DNA of 64,000 bases, taken from Armigeres subalbatus (Eukaryota; Arthropoda; Insecta; Diptera; Culicidae). The stretch's first letter is position 1, and the number at the start of each line of letters is the position of its first letter. Shown here in pieces: positions 8,901-17,195 of the stretch. A model generated the notes under the pieces. The model worked only from the letters and a program-made list of their open reading frames with translations, was not told where the DNA came from and did not search any database. Made by a program: the position numbers and the translations under genes. Location of the stretch: NCBI RefSeq assembly GCF_024139115.2, contig NC_085140.1:44548180-44612179 (forward strand). The letters run 5' to 3'.

Positions 8901-10679
8901 TTGAACTCGTATTTCTCGAAATCAAAAAATAAATTCAAATAGGTTCAGTCTGACATAATGTCGACCAACATTAGTAGAAAAAATATTTTAAGCTCTTTTT
9001 AGTGGAATGTATTCAACCGTCTAAGACGAGTTTAGTACACCCGATTCTTTTTTTACACGGGAGATGCGTGCCGTGTGAAAAAAATCCATATAAAAATAAT
9101 CCGTGTTATTTCAAGAAACCGTGCAAAAAAATCCGTGTTATTTCGAGAATCCGTGTAAAAAAGCCGTGTAAAAAAAGAATCGCGTGTACTCTCCATTGAA
9201 CATTAGTAGAGTTCACACCGAAATTAGTATTTGAACAGCTATGGTACTTGTGGCAAAACTGATTAGAAATATAATAACACTTTTAGCTTTTTAAACAATG
9301 TTACCGAAGTAGAACGCTTTCACTACATCATGTCTTTATTAACTTTATTTAAATAATCATTAATAATAGTACATCCACCACTGGCACACTTACCCTAACG
9401 TTCCTTATTCTATACCTCTTTACTGAAATATGTTTGGACACCTTTCGTAGCACTTTTTTTCCAGGACGCAATGTGCATTTCGATTTGTTGATAAATCGAC
9501 AAGTGGCTTTCATGTTGCGAAGCGTACCGTAAACCTTCTTCATCGATACGGCCTCACTTGATTCCTCAACCGACATACGTTCGATGTTCGTGCTATATGC
9601 TGGTTTGGTGGCCACGGTATCCCATTTCAGACATGCAGCACAGTAGCAGTCTAGACCTGTGTTGCACACTTTCCCCGCAGGTAGACCAGGAATTTCCACT
9701 ATTAGGGTACTTGAACGAACCAGATTGATATTCTGAGGTGTTGTTTTATGCGTTCCAACAGTTGAACGGTCCGTTCCACTCGCACAACCTACAGGAAAGT
9801 AGTTAAGAATGATATTATAAATTATTTAAATATTACGTAACGCGAATTATGTTTAGTAAAATGTGTTTAAATATAGATCATAAATATAAGCATTATTATA
9901 TACAGATTGAAATTCATATTGACAAAAAATAAAGCCTACCAAATGTACTTAGGGGTCCTAATACTGGCATGGAGCCAACAGTTAATTCCTGGGTAGTGCT
10001 ACTGTCGTGTCCGTCGAATGTGGTATGCAATCCTGTGGCCGACGTGTCCGTCGAATGTGGGATATAATCATGTGGCCGCGCAGATGATTCAAATCGGGGT
10101 TCTGAGAATTGATAAAGAAACACGTACCACTTGGTATGATTTTAAAGTGAAACGCGCAACTAAAATTAAATCTTACCAAATGAAACCGGTCGTTCCTCTC
10201 CCAATACCGGGAATACTCCTAATGATGGCCCATCTAACTCCTGTCGCAATGCCATTGGATCTAACGGAAGAGCGGAAAGCGGTGCAGATGTGGATGACGA
10301 AAAACAGGAATCTGTACAGAAAACACATTATGCACTTACCATTATTAAAATCTGATCTGATGTGCTTACCTGACAGCATCAGCGATTCATTCAGCAGCAT
10401 TGGACGAACTGCGGAGCTCGGCTGGATTTCCGTTTCAGGCATCGGTATTTCTGGCAATGGTGATGGCTCCGGAGGCAGCGGAAAAACATTCTCCGGCACA
10501 GCGATCGGTGCTGTCGGTTGTGTGACATCCTGCACTACTGAATTTGATTGATATACCTCTTGGACGGTCCTCCACGGATCCTGAAAGGTCCAGGCTAGTG
10601 GATCATCGATATTCACCTTGATTTTCTTCTGTGCCTCACGCTGCCGGGCAGCTGCACGTCTTTTGCACGGACGACCCAT
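2242..10679 (-). CDS. multi-exon Mutator-like transposase domain plus YqaJ-like nuclease domain protein
   Basis: Seven exons can be joined: 10679-10370, 10101-9940, 9788-9394, 8343-7398, 5825-5491, 4275-3906 and 2946-2242. Every intron boundary is GT/AG and several donors are the strong GTAAGT. Phases agree at all junctions except 9394/8343, where two bases modulo three are missing, so a small exon or another splice site is still to be found. The product is about 1,075 residues. The order is a disordered Pro/Ser-rich N-terminus, a Cys-rich segment, a Mutator-like transposase core (motifs LDGSW, YKGASGGME and TDGDS), an FGNHTQC zinc-like motif, then a YqaJ-like C-terminus. Proteins with this fusion are known in arthropods but lack a defined function. 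Introns and an open frame favour a host-like or domesticated gene. An intron-containing transposon is the alternative. Confidence 0.82.
3083..3175. mobile_element. 93-bp PIF/Harbinger-type MITE in intron 6
   Basis: The ends are inverted repeats: GGCTGCGAACCATTT on the left, and GGCTGTGAACCGTT as the reverse complement of the right. TAA flanks both sides (3080-3082 and 3176-3178). A TAA duplication with termini starting GG is the signature of Tourist/PIF-Harbinger MITEs. No coding capacity is present. Confidence 0.6.
3659..3709. repeat. 17-bp tandem repeat, three copies
   Basis: GGTTTAAGGTCACGCAT is repeated three times, the last copy ending in AA, with weaker related units just upstream (ACGTGATTTAAATTTACG). 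It sits in the intron between exons 6 and 7. Confidence 0.6.
3906..4275 (-). CDS. exon 6 of the Mutator/YqaJ-like gene, linker
   Basis: The acceptor ACCAACAG and the split Leu codon fit exon 5 exactly, and the joined protein reads SNLVENLYCRLSKYNVGKR. This corresponds to the family's conserved N-x-x-EN segment followed by GKR and a Ser-Tyr motif (SRGSYQRR). A basic linker follows (KMILEKQKKLTRTKQ). The donor is GAG followed by GTAATT, on a codon boundary. About 123 residues are encoded. Confidence 0.78.
4358..4504. mobile_element. 147-bp PIF/Harbinger-type MITE in intron 5
   Basis: The left end GGGGTCGTACACTTATTACG pairs with the right end, whose reverse complement reads CGGGTCGTACACATATTACG. 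TAA flanks both sides (4355-4357 and 4505-4507). This is a second, unrelated Tourist-like element in the same gene. Confidence 0.6.
4545..5425. repeat. degenerate 61-bp tandem array split by an insertion
   Basis: Units share CTATTTCAAACACTATAAG and GAACTGTCACCGCCCTGCC. Phrases recur near 4550, 4612, 4672 and 4734, and again near 5280, 5343 and 5403, which gives about 61 bp. The gap from about 4762 to 5279 holds a reverse transcriptase fragment. GAAATGTCACC and GAACTGTCACC flank the insert but also belong to the repeat. Confidence 0.6.
4762..5279 (+). pseudogene. 3' fragment of a non-LTR reverse transcriptase ORF
   Basis: Readable pieces in shifting frames are KIMVAGRDRSSPTAVG, LDGDVFVVVEDFLQIGTLVT and RRIAAAIRAFYELRNQL. 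A final GNWKNIAQDQRLWSSVI is followed by a stop. These match in order the region after the reverse transcriptase palm in RTE-type elements, such as the intact-looking part of the element at 22-25 kb (VVEEFVYLGSLLTADNN). It is frameshifted and truncated and cannot be functional. Confidence 0.6.
5491..5825 (-). CDS. exon 5 of the Mutator/YqaJ-like gene
   Basis: The acceptor TTTTTGTAG is followed in phase 0 by KCPKQYTVVVNRCIERTTRG, and the donor is AACTT followed by GTAAGT. The key motif is DIRNAPFHAFGNHTQCRDYFC, the His/Cys motif that follows the Mutator-like core in this family. The exon ends two bases into a codon that exon 6 completes with G, giving Leu. About 112 residues are encoded with no internal stop. 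Confidence 0.8.
5970..6350. repeat. degenerate repeats around AACGTTCTTGAATTCAGGTC
   Basis: The phrase CGTTCTTGAATTCAGGTCATC near 5979 recurs with changes near 6119, 6269 and 6318, at about 140-150 bp and then 50 bp. It lies in the intron between exons 4 and 5, directly before the 24-bp minisatellite. Confidence 0.45.
6368..7195. repeat. 24-bp minisatellite in intron 4
   Basis: The unit contains GGAACTTCCGGAGGAATTCC plus four bases and is nearly perfect over about 500 bp, degenerating towards 7190. Because 24 is divisible by three and stops are absent, frames stay open on both strands (repeated EELPEEFL, RNFRRNSW and KFLQEFLR). These are artefacts of the repeat. The same motif in decayed form occurs at about 20.05-20.72 kb and 35.9-39.17 kb. 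Confidence 0.85.
7398..8343 (-). CDS. exon 4: Mutator-like transposase core
   Basis: This 315-codon exon carries the recognisable domain. It has an early CNVCGEMF zinc-like pair and the conserved helix segment with LFSFLNIPFM. The motif AALDGSWGQRSNGH holds the first candidate catalytic Asp. A Cys-rich insert (CYVGCKNKRCYACN) precedes the strongly conserved YKGASGGMEPA, and VVTDGDSTT holds a second Asp. The end has HQLCCNHVMKSMGKKLRE. The acceptor is CTCATGTTTAG and the donor is GAG followed by GTAAGT. The family assignment rests on these motifs, and catalysis is not shown. An ATG just before the acceptor (8351) could be an alternative start. Confidence 0.85.
8590..8845 (+). other. possible 3' tail of a dispersed repeat with ATAC microsatellite
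   Basis: The segment has GAAAATCGGTCAAGGGGTTC and then CAATCGGTCAAGCGGTTCGT about 60 bases later, ending in (CATA)n near 8817-8838. Short 3' tails with AATCGGT phrases and a simple-repeat end resemble those of dispersed insect retroelements. The family cannot be named. It lies in the intron between exons 3 and 4. Confidence 0.3.
9034..9190. mobile_element. 157-bp MITE with about 27-bp terminal inverted repeats
   Basis: The ends pair as AGTACACCCGATTC followed by seven T and ACACGG on the left, and the reverse complement of the right end differs at one base. Inside, copies of CCGTGTAAAAAA and TCCGTGTTATTTC repeat. No clear target duplication is seen. It lies in the intron between exons 3 and 4. 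Confidence 0.55.
9394..9788 (-). CDS. exon 3 of the Mutator/YqaJ-like gene, Cys-rich segment
   Basis: The acceptor is TTTCCTGTAG and the donor is AGG followed by GTAAGT. It encodes about 131 residues. A cysteine cluster (CNTGLDCYCAACLKW) suggests a small zinc-binding unit, followed by a basic segment (KKVLRKVSKHISVKRYRIR). The incoming split codon GGT fits exon 2. The exon ends on a codon boundary, which does not match the phase of the best acceptor for exon 4. Confidence 0.72.
9940..10101 (-). CDS. exon 2 of the Mutator/YqaJ-like gene
   Basis: The acceptor is a pyrimidine-rich stretch ending TTCTCAG, and the donor is GTAGGC. The exon adds about 54 residues, with PRFESSARPHDYIPHSTD near its start. 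The phase (split codon GAA in, G out) matches both neighbours. The sequence is Ser/Thr/His-rich and looks disordered. A mobile fragment is unlikely because both edges are clean splice sites. Confidence 0.68.
10370..10679 (-). CDS. exon 1 of the Mutator/YqaJ-like gene
   Basis: The ATG at 10679-10677 sits in a good context (AAAATGG) and begins a basic N-terminus (MGRPCKRRAAARQREAQKK). This is followed by an acidic and proline-rich stretch (LPPEPSPLPEIPMPETE). The exon ends at CTGTCAG followed by GTAAGC, leaving one base of a split codon. The first base joins AA of exon 2 to make GAA. No membrane segment or signal peptide is seen, and the basic start could act in nuclear targeting (inference). 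Confidence 0.75.
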
Positions 10680-10725
10680 TTTACTGATTGCAGTACTTTT
10701 CCACTTTTGTTTTGTTTACACTTTT

Positions 10726-10731
10726 GACTGA
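10726..10731 (-). promoter_or_regulatory. candidate initiator upstream of the Mutator/YqaJ-like gene
   Basis: TCAGTC on the minus strand lies about 50 bases before the ATG at 10679 and resembles the arthropod TCAGT initiator. A second TCAGT lies within ten bases of the ATG. No TATA box is obvious. This rests on a short motif only. Confidence 0.25.
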
Positions 10732-12415
10732 TTGAAACGAGCGTGGCAGGGTGGCCAGCACTCTGGTTTGTAATAATTTGATGGCAAAAAATATGAAAAT
10801 ATTCAGAATCAAAACGCGTTTTCTTAGCTGTTTATAGCATTTACGTATATTTTCGATGATCAATGTATTTTGAAATTCAATATTGTTGATGTATAAAGCT
10901 TTTCCTATGATGTTAGGATATTTTAAATGAAATTATTTGGAGCAAATCTGCCCTCACTGAAACATGACCCATTTTACCAACACTATTGCAACAAAACGGG
11001 AGACTGGCTATACTTGCATATTCGTCCCAAACTTAACAGATCTAGCATGATTAAGTCTTTTAAGCGATCACAGGCAGTGAAGCTAAAAAATGAAAAATTT
11101 AATTTCAGTTTTGGCAGTGAAGAAAATAAATAGGCACTAATTGATTTAATTACAGCATAAATCAAGTGAATTTTGGAAGTGATTGATAGCCTAGAAGCAT
11201 GCGCTTGCTGAATTTTTATTCTCATTGTCATCAGAATAGTGATAGTGGTCCAAATTAATGATTTTCTTTTGCCCTTCCGTGCGGGAGGTTGCAGCGATGG
11301 AGTGATGGTGAATTGATAACATCATTTCAATTCGCACTAATCAGACGAAATAATAATTCGATCGGGAGAAATTGGTGTTATTATCAAAGATGTAACATCT
11401 CTGAAGTTCAAATATAATACATAATGCAGATTTATAGTAGGTAAGTCGCTCAAATTGAGACTTAATTTTGTTACTCGATCTTGCAGTGAAATTTTTGCAT
11501 GTATGCGTAGTGTAAAAAAGGGCAAGGGTGGTGAAGGGAGCGATTCCATTTTGACTGCCATTATTGGACTCTGAAATGCTTGTCCTTAAAACAAAAACAC
11601 AATCAAACGAACCCTAAATATTTAAATTACCGACCGCACTAACAGAACACAATTTTCGATGACCGACCGATGGTTCTACTAATCGCACAAAGTAGAACAT
11701 AATTTTTGATTACAGACCGATCGTTCTGCTTATTGAAGAAATAACCACTGGACGCGGAATCTTCACTTTCTTATTATTGTCGGCGTAGCACCAAATTAAA
11801 ATTCGGAAGTATGGACTTCCGAGCTAAACTTTGTTCCAAAGTTTTATCTGTCAAACTGAATAAAGCTTCTTTGGGTGAATACATTGTACTTCCGGAGACG
11901 GGTATTTTGCTTGTATCTTCTTCGGAAAATCTGTCTTCGGTACAAAATGTCTACTAACTCTGTACCGGATAGACAATAATTTACGCAACCGCATATAGCA
12001 GAACACAATTTCGTCCGTCGGCCGGTCATTCTGCTAACCGTACAAAGCAGACCAAATTTTCGAAGACCGGATGATCATTCTGCTTACTGAAGAAAACACG
12101 AATGAACGCGAACTGTATTTTCACTTTCGATTTTCGTTTCGAACTTAATTTAATCAAAATATAATGATGTCTATACGTTCACACTGCTTAATAAATGTTA
12201 AACTGCGATGCAACAATAGAAGAAATGAAAACAGTAATAAAAGTAATAAAATAAAAGGGTGAATGATACTTAGCTTTTCCAAACAAAAGATAAAAGATAC
12301 AAGTTTTCCAGGAATACGAGCACCAGTTTAGCTAGGTATACTATGAACTCCGCAGTTGCTAACATCCGAAGCACTAACGTTGGAATCTCCGGAGAAAAAT
12401 TTCATAAGTCGCCGG
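10732..12415. other. gene-free upstream region
   Basis: The stretch is AT-rich. The open frame at 10927-11133 (+, 68 codons) has ordinary composition but no domain I recognise and no supporting splice sites. The duplicated cassette at 11636-12105 is the main structure. The nearest gene start is 10679 on the minus strand, so regulatory sequence for it may lie here. Confidence 0.4.
11636..12105. repeat. diverged direct duplication, about 350 bp apart
   Basis: AGAACACAATTTTCGATGAC, ACCGATCGTTCTGC and TTATTGAAGAAA near 11640-11750 return in the same order near 12000-12095 (AGAACACAATTTCGTC, GATCATTCTGC, TTACTGAAGAAA). Within each copy the GACCGGTCATTCTGC-type phrase is itself repeated. The origin is unknown. 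Confidence 0.5.
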
Positions 12416-12809
12416 CAGTGTTGGTAAAAACTCAAATTCTCAAATCTCATCCACGATTCAAATCAAGCGCGATGCAACTCTCATCCGACTCATGGCCCAG
12501 AGAATCGTCCACTATTCAACTCGCGATTTACATCATTGCGTGATTTTTGCATGTTCTTATTAGTTAAATCCATCGGAATAACTTTCTTTGCTTAAAACAA
12601 TGGATAACAAATTCATACATAAACATAAAATGTGCTTCGATTGGGTATAGACACTTTTTGAAACGAAACCATGTTTCGGCAAATGAGCGAAACGATGCGA
12701 TTCTGCGTGAAAAACTCATCCGCGATGCTCTCCATACAGAATCGCAAGCGATTCAGCTCGCGCATGAGGCTTCGGTGAGTGAGATTTGAGCATGATTCTA
12801 CCAACACTG
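12416..12809. mobile_element. 394-bp inverted-repeat element, possibly hAT-like
   Basis: Both ends read CAGTGTTGGTA inwards, with further pairing of CTCAAATCTCA. CAGTG termini suggest a hAT-type MITE, but the eight flanking bases on the two sides are not identical, so the class is tentative. Confidence 0.45.
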
Positions 12810-12934
12810 GACTCGCAAGATTCTCTAATAATCTACATTTACTCCAGTAATCTGGTCTTGAAACACTAAAATAACTGGCTAGACCGCTATCCCTTCCCTA
12901 GCACCATCGTTTCTCTCCATCTACTCACATGCAG

Positions 12935-13146
12935 GCTTGTAAAATGTCATCTGCATGTCATTTGACTAATTTGCTCATTACTTTCTATAGAATCCAAATT
13001 TATTCCATAATTTTTGATGTACTCATAACGCTTGAGTAGGGCTATTGTCCAAGAATACATTACTCTAAATATAACATCTGAGGTTGAAGAGTGAAAACTC
13101 TTCAAAATGTCTTGTGTCATTTGACATAATGTCATTTGAATGACAT
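12935..13146. repeat. inverted repeats rich in AATGTCATTTGA
   Basis: AAAATGTCATCTGCATGTCA on the left and the reverse complement of TGTCATTTGAATGACATTT on the right form loose arms about 200 bp apart. It abuts the first copy of the composite repeat. It may be a degraded MITE. Confidence 0.3.
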
Positions 13147-13726
13147 TTATACAGAGTATACGTAAAGGCTATATGTTCGCTCCAAAAACGAACTTTTTAT
13201 AGGAGAGCCATAGTGTTATGCGTGCGTGTTTTTTTTTTCTTCCTAAGCAATGGAGCGGGAATCTTCTCAACAGACATCCTGGGTTGACCAGGAAGTGCGG
13301 GGTTAGGGATCACCGAGGGAGGCAGGACTACATCCCCGACCCGCTAAACCGTTTCCATTGTCGCCAAGCCCATAGTCCCTTCGGTACAACCAGAAAGTAA
13401 TGCTTCAAAGGGGGGCCAGTGCACAACGCACCCTCGAGGTTAGCTGCGTGTCCTTGCAGCACCGAACATCGTAACTCGCTTTTTTAGAAGAACACCGTGG
13501 TATCGTGCCAGGGCATTGCCGGCTTTCCAGGTGACCTTACCACGCCCTATGTCCTCGGAAGGTGGGAAGGGTCGACTTCGCGCCTGCTTCCCTCTGCACG
13601 ACTGGTATCAAGAATGCTGATGCCGCGTGCACCCCAAATTGACCTCTCTGCGATAGGGCCTATTCGCAAACATACAGAGGAACTTGCCTATGCCTGCCCC
13701 AGCCTTGACGAGGACCCCTTTCCGTC

Positions 13727-14185
13727 CTAGGGCTCGGAACCCGCCCGGTCGACCGACGCCGGGAAAAGCGACGATACCATGTTGTTCTTCACGCGGCCAC
13801 TTGTTCGATAAAAGGATCGAGTTCGACCACAGGGCACCGGTATGACCCATGAAGCCGACTCCGAACCCTTGGACCACCTCTTATTTGCGCCTGAACTAGC
13901 CATCCTTGAGTCCACGCGCCACCTTCTGTGTAGCTCCGAGACGATTTGGGCGATAGCCGATAAAACGGCGTTCCAGCCAACTTCATCTTTACACATCCTC
14001 CGAGCTAGGTTGTCCGGGGTAATGTCCAGACCACATGTGGCAAGCATGTGGTCACGCATTGCGCGAAAACGTGAGCACACAAACAACACGTGTTCCGCCG
14101 TTTCCTCTAAACCTGCGCACACCAAACACTCGGGCGAGGCCGAGCAAGCCAGCTGCGTTACCTGCACTTTGATTTTGCAGCACGC
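13727..14185 (-). pseudogene. C-terminal relic of R1-clade ORF2
   Basis: Only the end of the pol ORF survives. The motif CLVCAGLEETAEHVLFVC (C-x2-C-x8-H-x4-C) is the zinc motif downstream of the reverse transcriptase in R1-clade elements, followed by a helical tail (DEVGWNAVLSAIAQIVSELHRRWR). An in-frame stop lies just upstream (14188-14186). It joins directly to the ORF1 end, which shows an internal deletion rather than 5' truncation. Confidence 0.75.
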
Positions 14186-14198
14186 TTAAACGCCGGGC

Positions 14199-15789
14199 TC
14201 ATCGAACCCCCATAGGGTGCTTGCTGTTCGCAGCTTTGCTAGAACAAATCAAACAATTGGGAGGGTTCGTGCAGCATTGTACCTTATGTCCCTCCAATCC
14301 GCAGCGTCGGCAGAGATTGCTTCTGTCAGAGCCTTTGCAGTCCCATTGCTTGTGCCCCGGTTCCAGGCACTTGAAGCAAACTTCGGGTTGCTCGTATATG
14401 CCCACAGGGCATACCGACCATCCCACCTTGACGCTCCCTAACTTGACTACCTTGGAGGCGTCCGCTGCAGATAGCCGAGCCAATGCTACCTGCGTCCCTG
14501 CCGGACCTTTCCGTAGCCGTACAGCTGCGGTGGGCATCTTTACTTCACACTGTCGCCGCAGGGCCGTGACGAGCTCTTCGACTTCGGTGATCTCGTCCAG
14601 GTCTTTAACCCTTAGATTCACCTCCGTCGTGAGTGCCCTCACCTTGACCGTCTCGCCTAGGACTTCCTCCGCCAACTTCTTGTAGAAGGCGCCCTTTTGC
14701 GAGACGCCCCGCTTCAGCTCGAGGATCATCTCGCCCATCCGGGTATGTCTTATTCGACGTACGTCGGCGCCGAGTTCACCGAGCTTGACGTCACTCCTCA
14801 TCGCCTTCAAAACGTCCGAGTACTTAGCCTCATCCACCGTGATGACTAGAGCATCGCCCCTGGAGCGATTGGCGCCTACCCTAGACTTACCCTAGACATT
14901 CGCCTGGGCCCTTGACGTCTTCGGTTTTTCTCTTGTTCTTGACCAGGGTCCAGGAGGCATCATCCCCCTCTATTTCCCTGGTCTGGGGCGGCTGAGAGCT
15001 CTCAGCCTGCCGTAACCCCTTACCACCGTCTTTCCTGGGTGGACGGACCTTTCCAGGTCCTTCCTCCCCCGGTTTTGGAGGTACCTGGCCGGGGTTCAGC
15101 TTCCCAGCCCCACTACCCTTGTTATGGGTAGTAACCCTCCGCGTTTTGGAGCTCATCCCCTGAAGACTGTCTCCTCCGTTGGAGCAGTCACCCTCGACGT
15201 GCCCGCGAATACTTGAGCCTCAGTCTGGGTAGACTTTGGCACCACCGTCTTCGCTGGCACGCCCTCGGTCGATTCGACCCTGCCCAAATCCGCGAATTCT
15301 TGAGCCTCCGTCTGGGTAGACCTCGACTCCACAGATTTCACGGGTTCGCACTTGGCCGTCGACGACCGCCGTTTCCAGCTTGGCGTCCAACATCGACTTT
15401 CGAAGTTTCAGCAAGCTCCTCTTGAGGTCCTTACTGATATTATGCTTCGATGACGCAAAGTCGATGATGGCGTCCAGCTGTTCCGTCGCCACCTCGAAGG
15501 CCGAAAGCCCATCGCGTTTGCGGTTCATCGCCTCCACAAGCCATGGGCCGTCAATAACCTCTACCGGCGTTTTTTTAGCCGAGAGGAAGGTTAAGTGACC
15601 CACGCTGGCGCTGCGCACTGAGCTGCCGACTATTGCCTCTGGCCTCCTAGGCGGAGACCTGAACAACCCACCTCTTGCGAAGAGGTTGTCGCCTACACTA
15701 CTACCACTAATTGAAGAATTGACTTGGTTTTCCATTTTGGTCCCACGAGTTGCTCGGGAAAAGAGGTCCACCACGCCAGAGCCCAGCAT
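14199..15789 (-). pseudogene. ORF1 (Gag-like) of the R1-clade element, frameshifted
   Basis: Reading starts at the ATG at 15789 (MLGSGVVDLFSRATRG). Frame changes near 15345, 15165 and 14890 break the ORF. Readable parts are an N-terminal helical region, two copies of a STQTEAQ-x-FA motif, a Pro/Lys/Gly-rich linker, then RGDALVITVDEAKYSDVLKA and LGADVRRIRHTRMGEM. The end has knuckles CFKCLEPGHKQWDC and CRRCGLEGHKVQCC and a third CLIC motif, typical of R1-type ORF1. It would bind element RNA. The breaks make it non-functional. Confidence 0.78.
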
Positions 15790-16503
15790 GACGCGGTAAG
15801 GGACAATTACTGTGGAGGGTGCTCAGGTACCCCACAGGCTCCGTTAAAGGCCTAGCTAATTAATTTTCCCCCCATGCATCCCCTCGGCATGGGTCGCTTG
15901 ACGCCTCGAGATTAGGGGATAGGGACATGGTCCCGGTCTAACTCGCAGAGGCCATGGGGAGGGGTCGTCAAGCCCTTGGACAAAGTCCCTGCTGCCCCCA
16001 ATGTGTGTATGTATGTGTGTATGTGTGTGTATGTGTGTGCGCAAAATAATCTCACTCATTTTTTAGGCACTTATCCTTAACCGATTTGCTCGCAACAAGT
16101 TGCATTATTTCATATTGAAAATTGGCCCAATCGGACTATGGGCTTCGGAATTACGGCCAAAATATATTTTTTTACACGAAAAATTCTCATTCACTTTTTA
16201 GGGACTTACTCTTAGCTGATTAACTCGCAACAAGTTGCATTCGACGCACAATATTGTCCCATTGTTTCGTATTGAAAATTGGACAGATCGGACTATGGGT
16301 TTCGAAGTTATGGCCAAAATTCATTTTTTACATGAGAAACACATACAAAATTCTCACTCATTTTTCAGGCACTTATTTTCAACGGATTTGCTCGCAACAA
16401 GTTGCATTCGACGCGGAATCGTGTCCCATTGTTTCGTATTGAAAATTCAGCTATGAAAATATGAGCTCAGAATTTATGGCCAAAATACTTTTTTTTGCCT
16501 TTT

Positions 16504-17194
16504 TGCCTTTCTCGTATACAAAGTATACGTCAAGGCTATATGTTCGCTCCAAAAATGAACTTTTTATAGGAGTCCCGGAAAGCCAACACTATGGCTTTAC
16601 CGATACCGATCAACTCAGCTCGACGAAATGAGGTGATGTCTGTGTGTGAAAAAAAATCTCACTCACTTTTTAGGCCTTACTCTTGGTTGATTTACTCGCA
16701 AAAAGTTGCATTCGACGTAGAATCTTGTCCAATTGTTTCGTATTGAAAAATGGACAGATCGGACTATGGGTTTCGAAGTTATGGTCAAAATTCATTTTTT
16801 ACATAAGAAACACATACAAAATAAAACTAATTTTTCAGCCACTTATCTTTAACAGATTTGCTCGCATCAAGTTGCATTCGACGCGGAATCTTGTCCCATT
16901 GTTTCGTATTGAAAATTGGCGAAATCGGACTATGGGACTCGGAGTTATGGCCAAAATTAATTTAAAAAAAATCTCACTCATTTCTAGGCATTTACCCTCA
17001 ACCGATTTGCTCGCAACATTTTGCTGCATTTGATGCAGAATCCAGTCCCATTATTGTTGAAAATTGGCCGGATCGAACTATGGGCTCAGAAGTTATGGCC
17101 AAAATACTTTTTTTTTCACCAAATGTGCGTAGAAACTACTCACTCGAAAAAAAACGAGAAAGGAACCATCACCGCTAGGTGGATTAATCTGGTT
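16504..17194. repeat. composite repeat, copy 2
   Basis: It starts TGCCTTTCTCGTATAC, has the head and a short TG stretch, then three diverged monomers (CTATGGG at 16764, 16930 and 17078). It ends with the tail ACGAGAAAGGAACCATC, ACCGCTAGGTGGATTAATC. The head TGCCTTTCTCGT and the tail ACGAGAAAGG are inverted relative to each other. Confidence 0.75.
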
Positions 17195-17195
17195 T

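Larger units (their letters stand above)
13229..16000 (-). mobile_element. internally deleted R1-clade (Waldo-like) retrotransposon in an ACAY microsatellite
   Basis: On the minus strand the element starts at GGGGGCAGCAGGGACTTTG right after ACAC/ACAT repeats (16001-16042 on the plus strand) and ends in an A tail at 13229-13238 followed by CACGCACGCAT. ORF1 with three zinc knuckles is followed, after only about 30 bases, by the C-terminal zinc motif of ORF2. The endonuclease and reverse transcriptase are missing. R1-clade Waldo elements are known to insert into ACAY repeats, which matches the flanks. The host repeat continues on both sides. Total length is about 2.77 kb against the 5-7 kb usual for an R1 element. 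Confidence 0.8.
13142..16500. repeat. composite 167-bp-type repeat, copy 1, interrupted
   Basis: The head is recognisable at 13147-13220 (GTATACGTAAAGGCTATATG, GCTCCAAAAACGAACTTTTT, CATAGTGTTAT). The body resumes at about 16001 with a TG tract, GCGCAAAA and three diverged monomers about 158 bp apart (CTATGGG/CTATGAA phrases at 16135, 16293 and 16451). About 45 bp of head next to the TG tract is missing compared with copies 3 and 4. The interruption is the R1-clade element at 13229-16000. No tail is present, and copy 2 begins at once. Confidence 0.7.

Noticed and set aside
15856..16059. Small minus-strand ORF with HTHTHIHTHIG repeats
   Set aside because: It is a translation of the ACAY microsatellite that serves as target of the R1-clade element.
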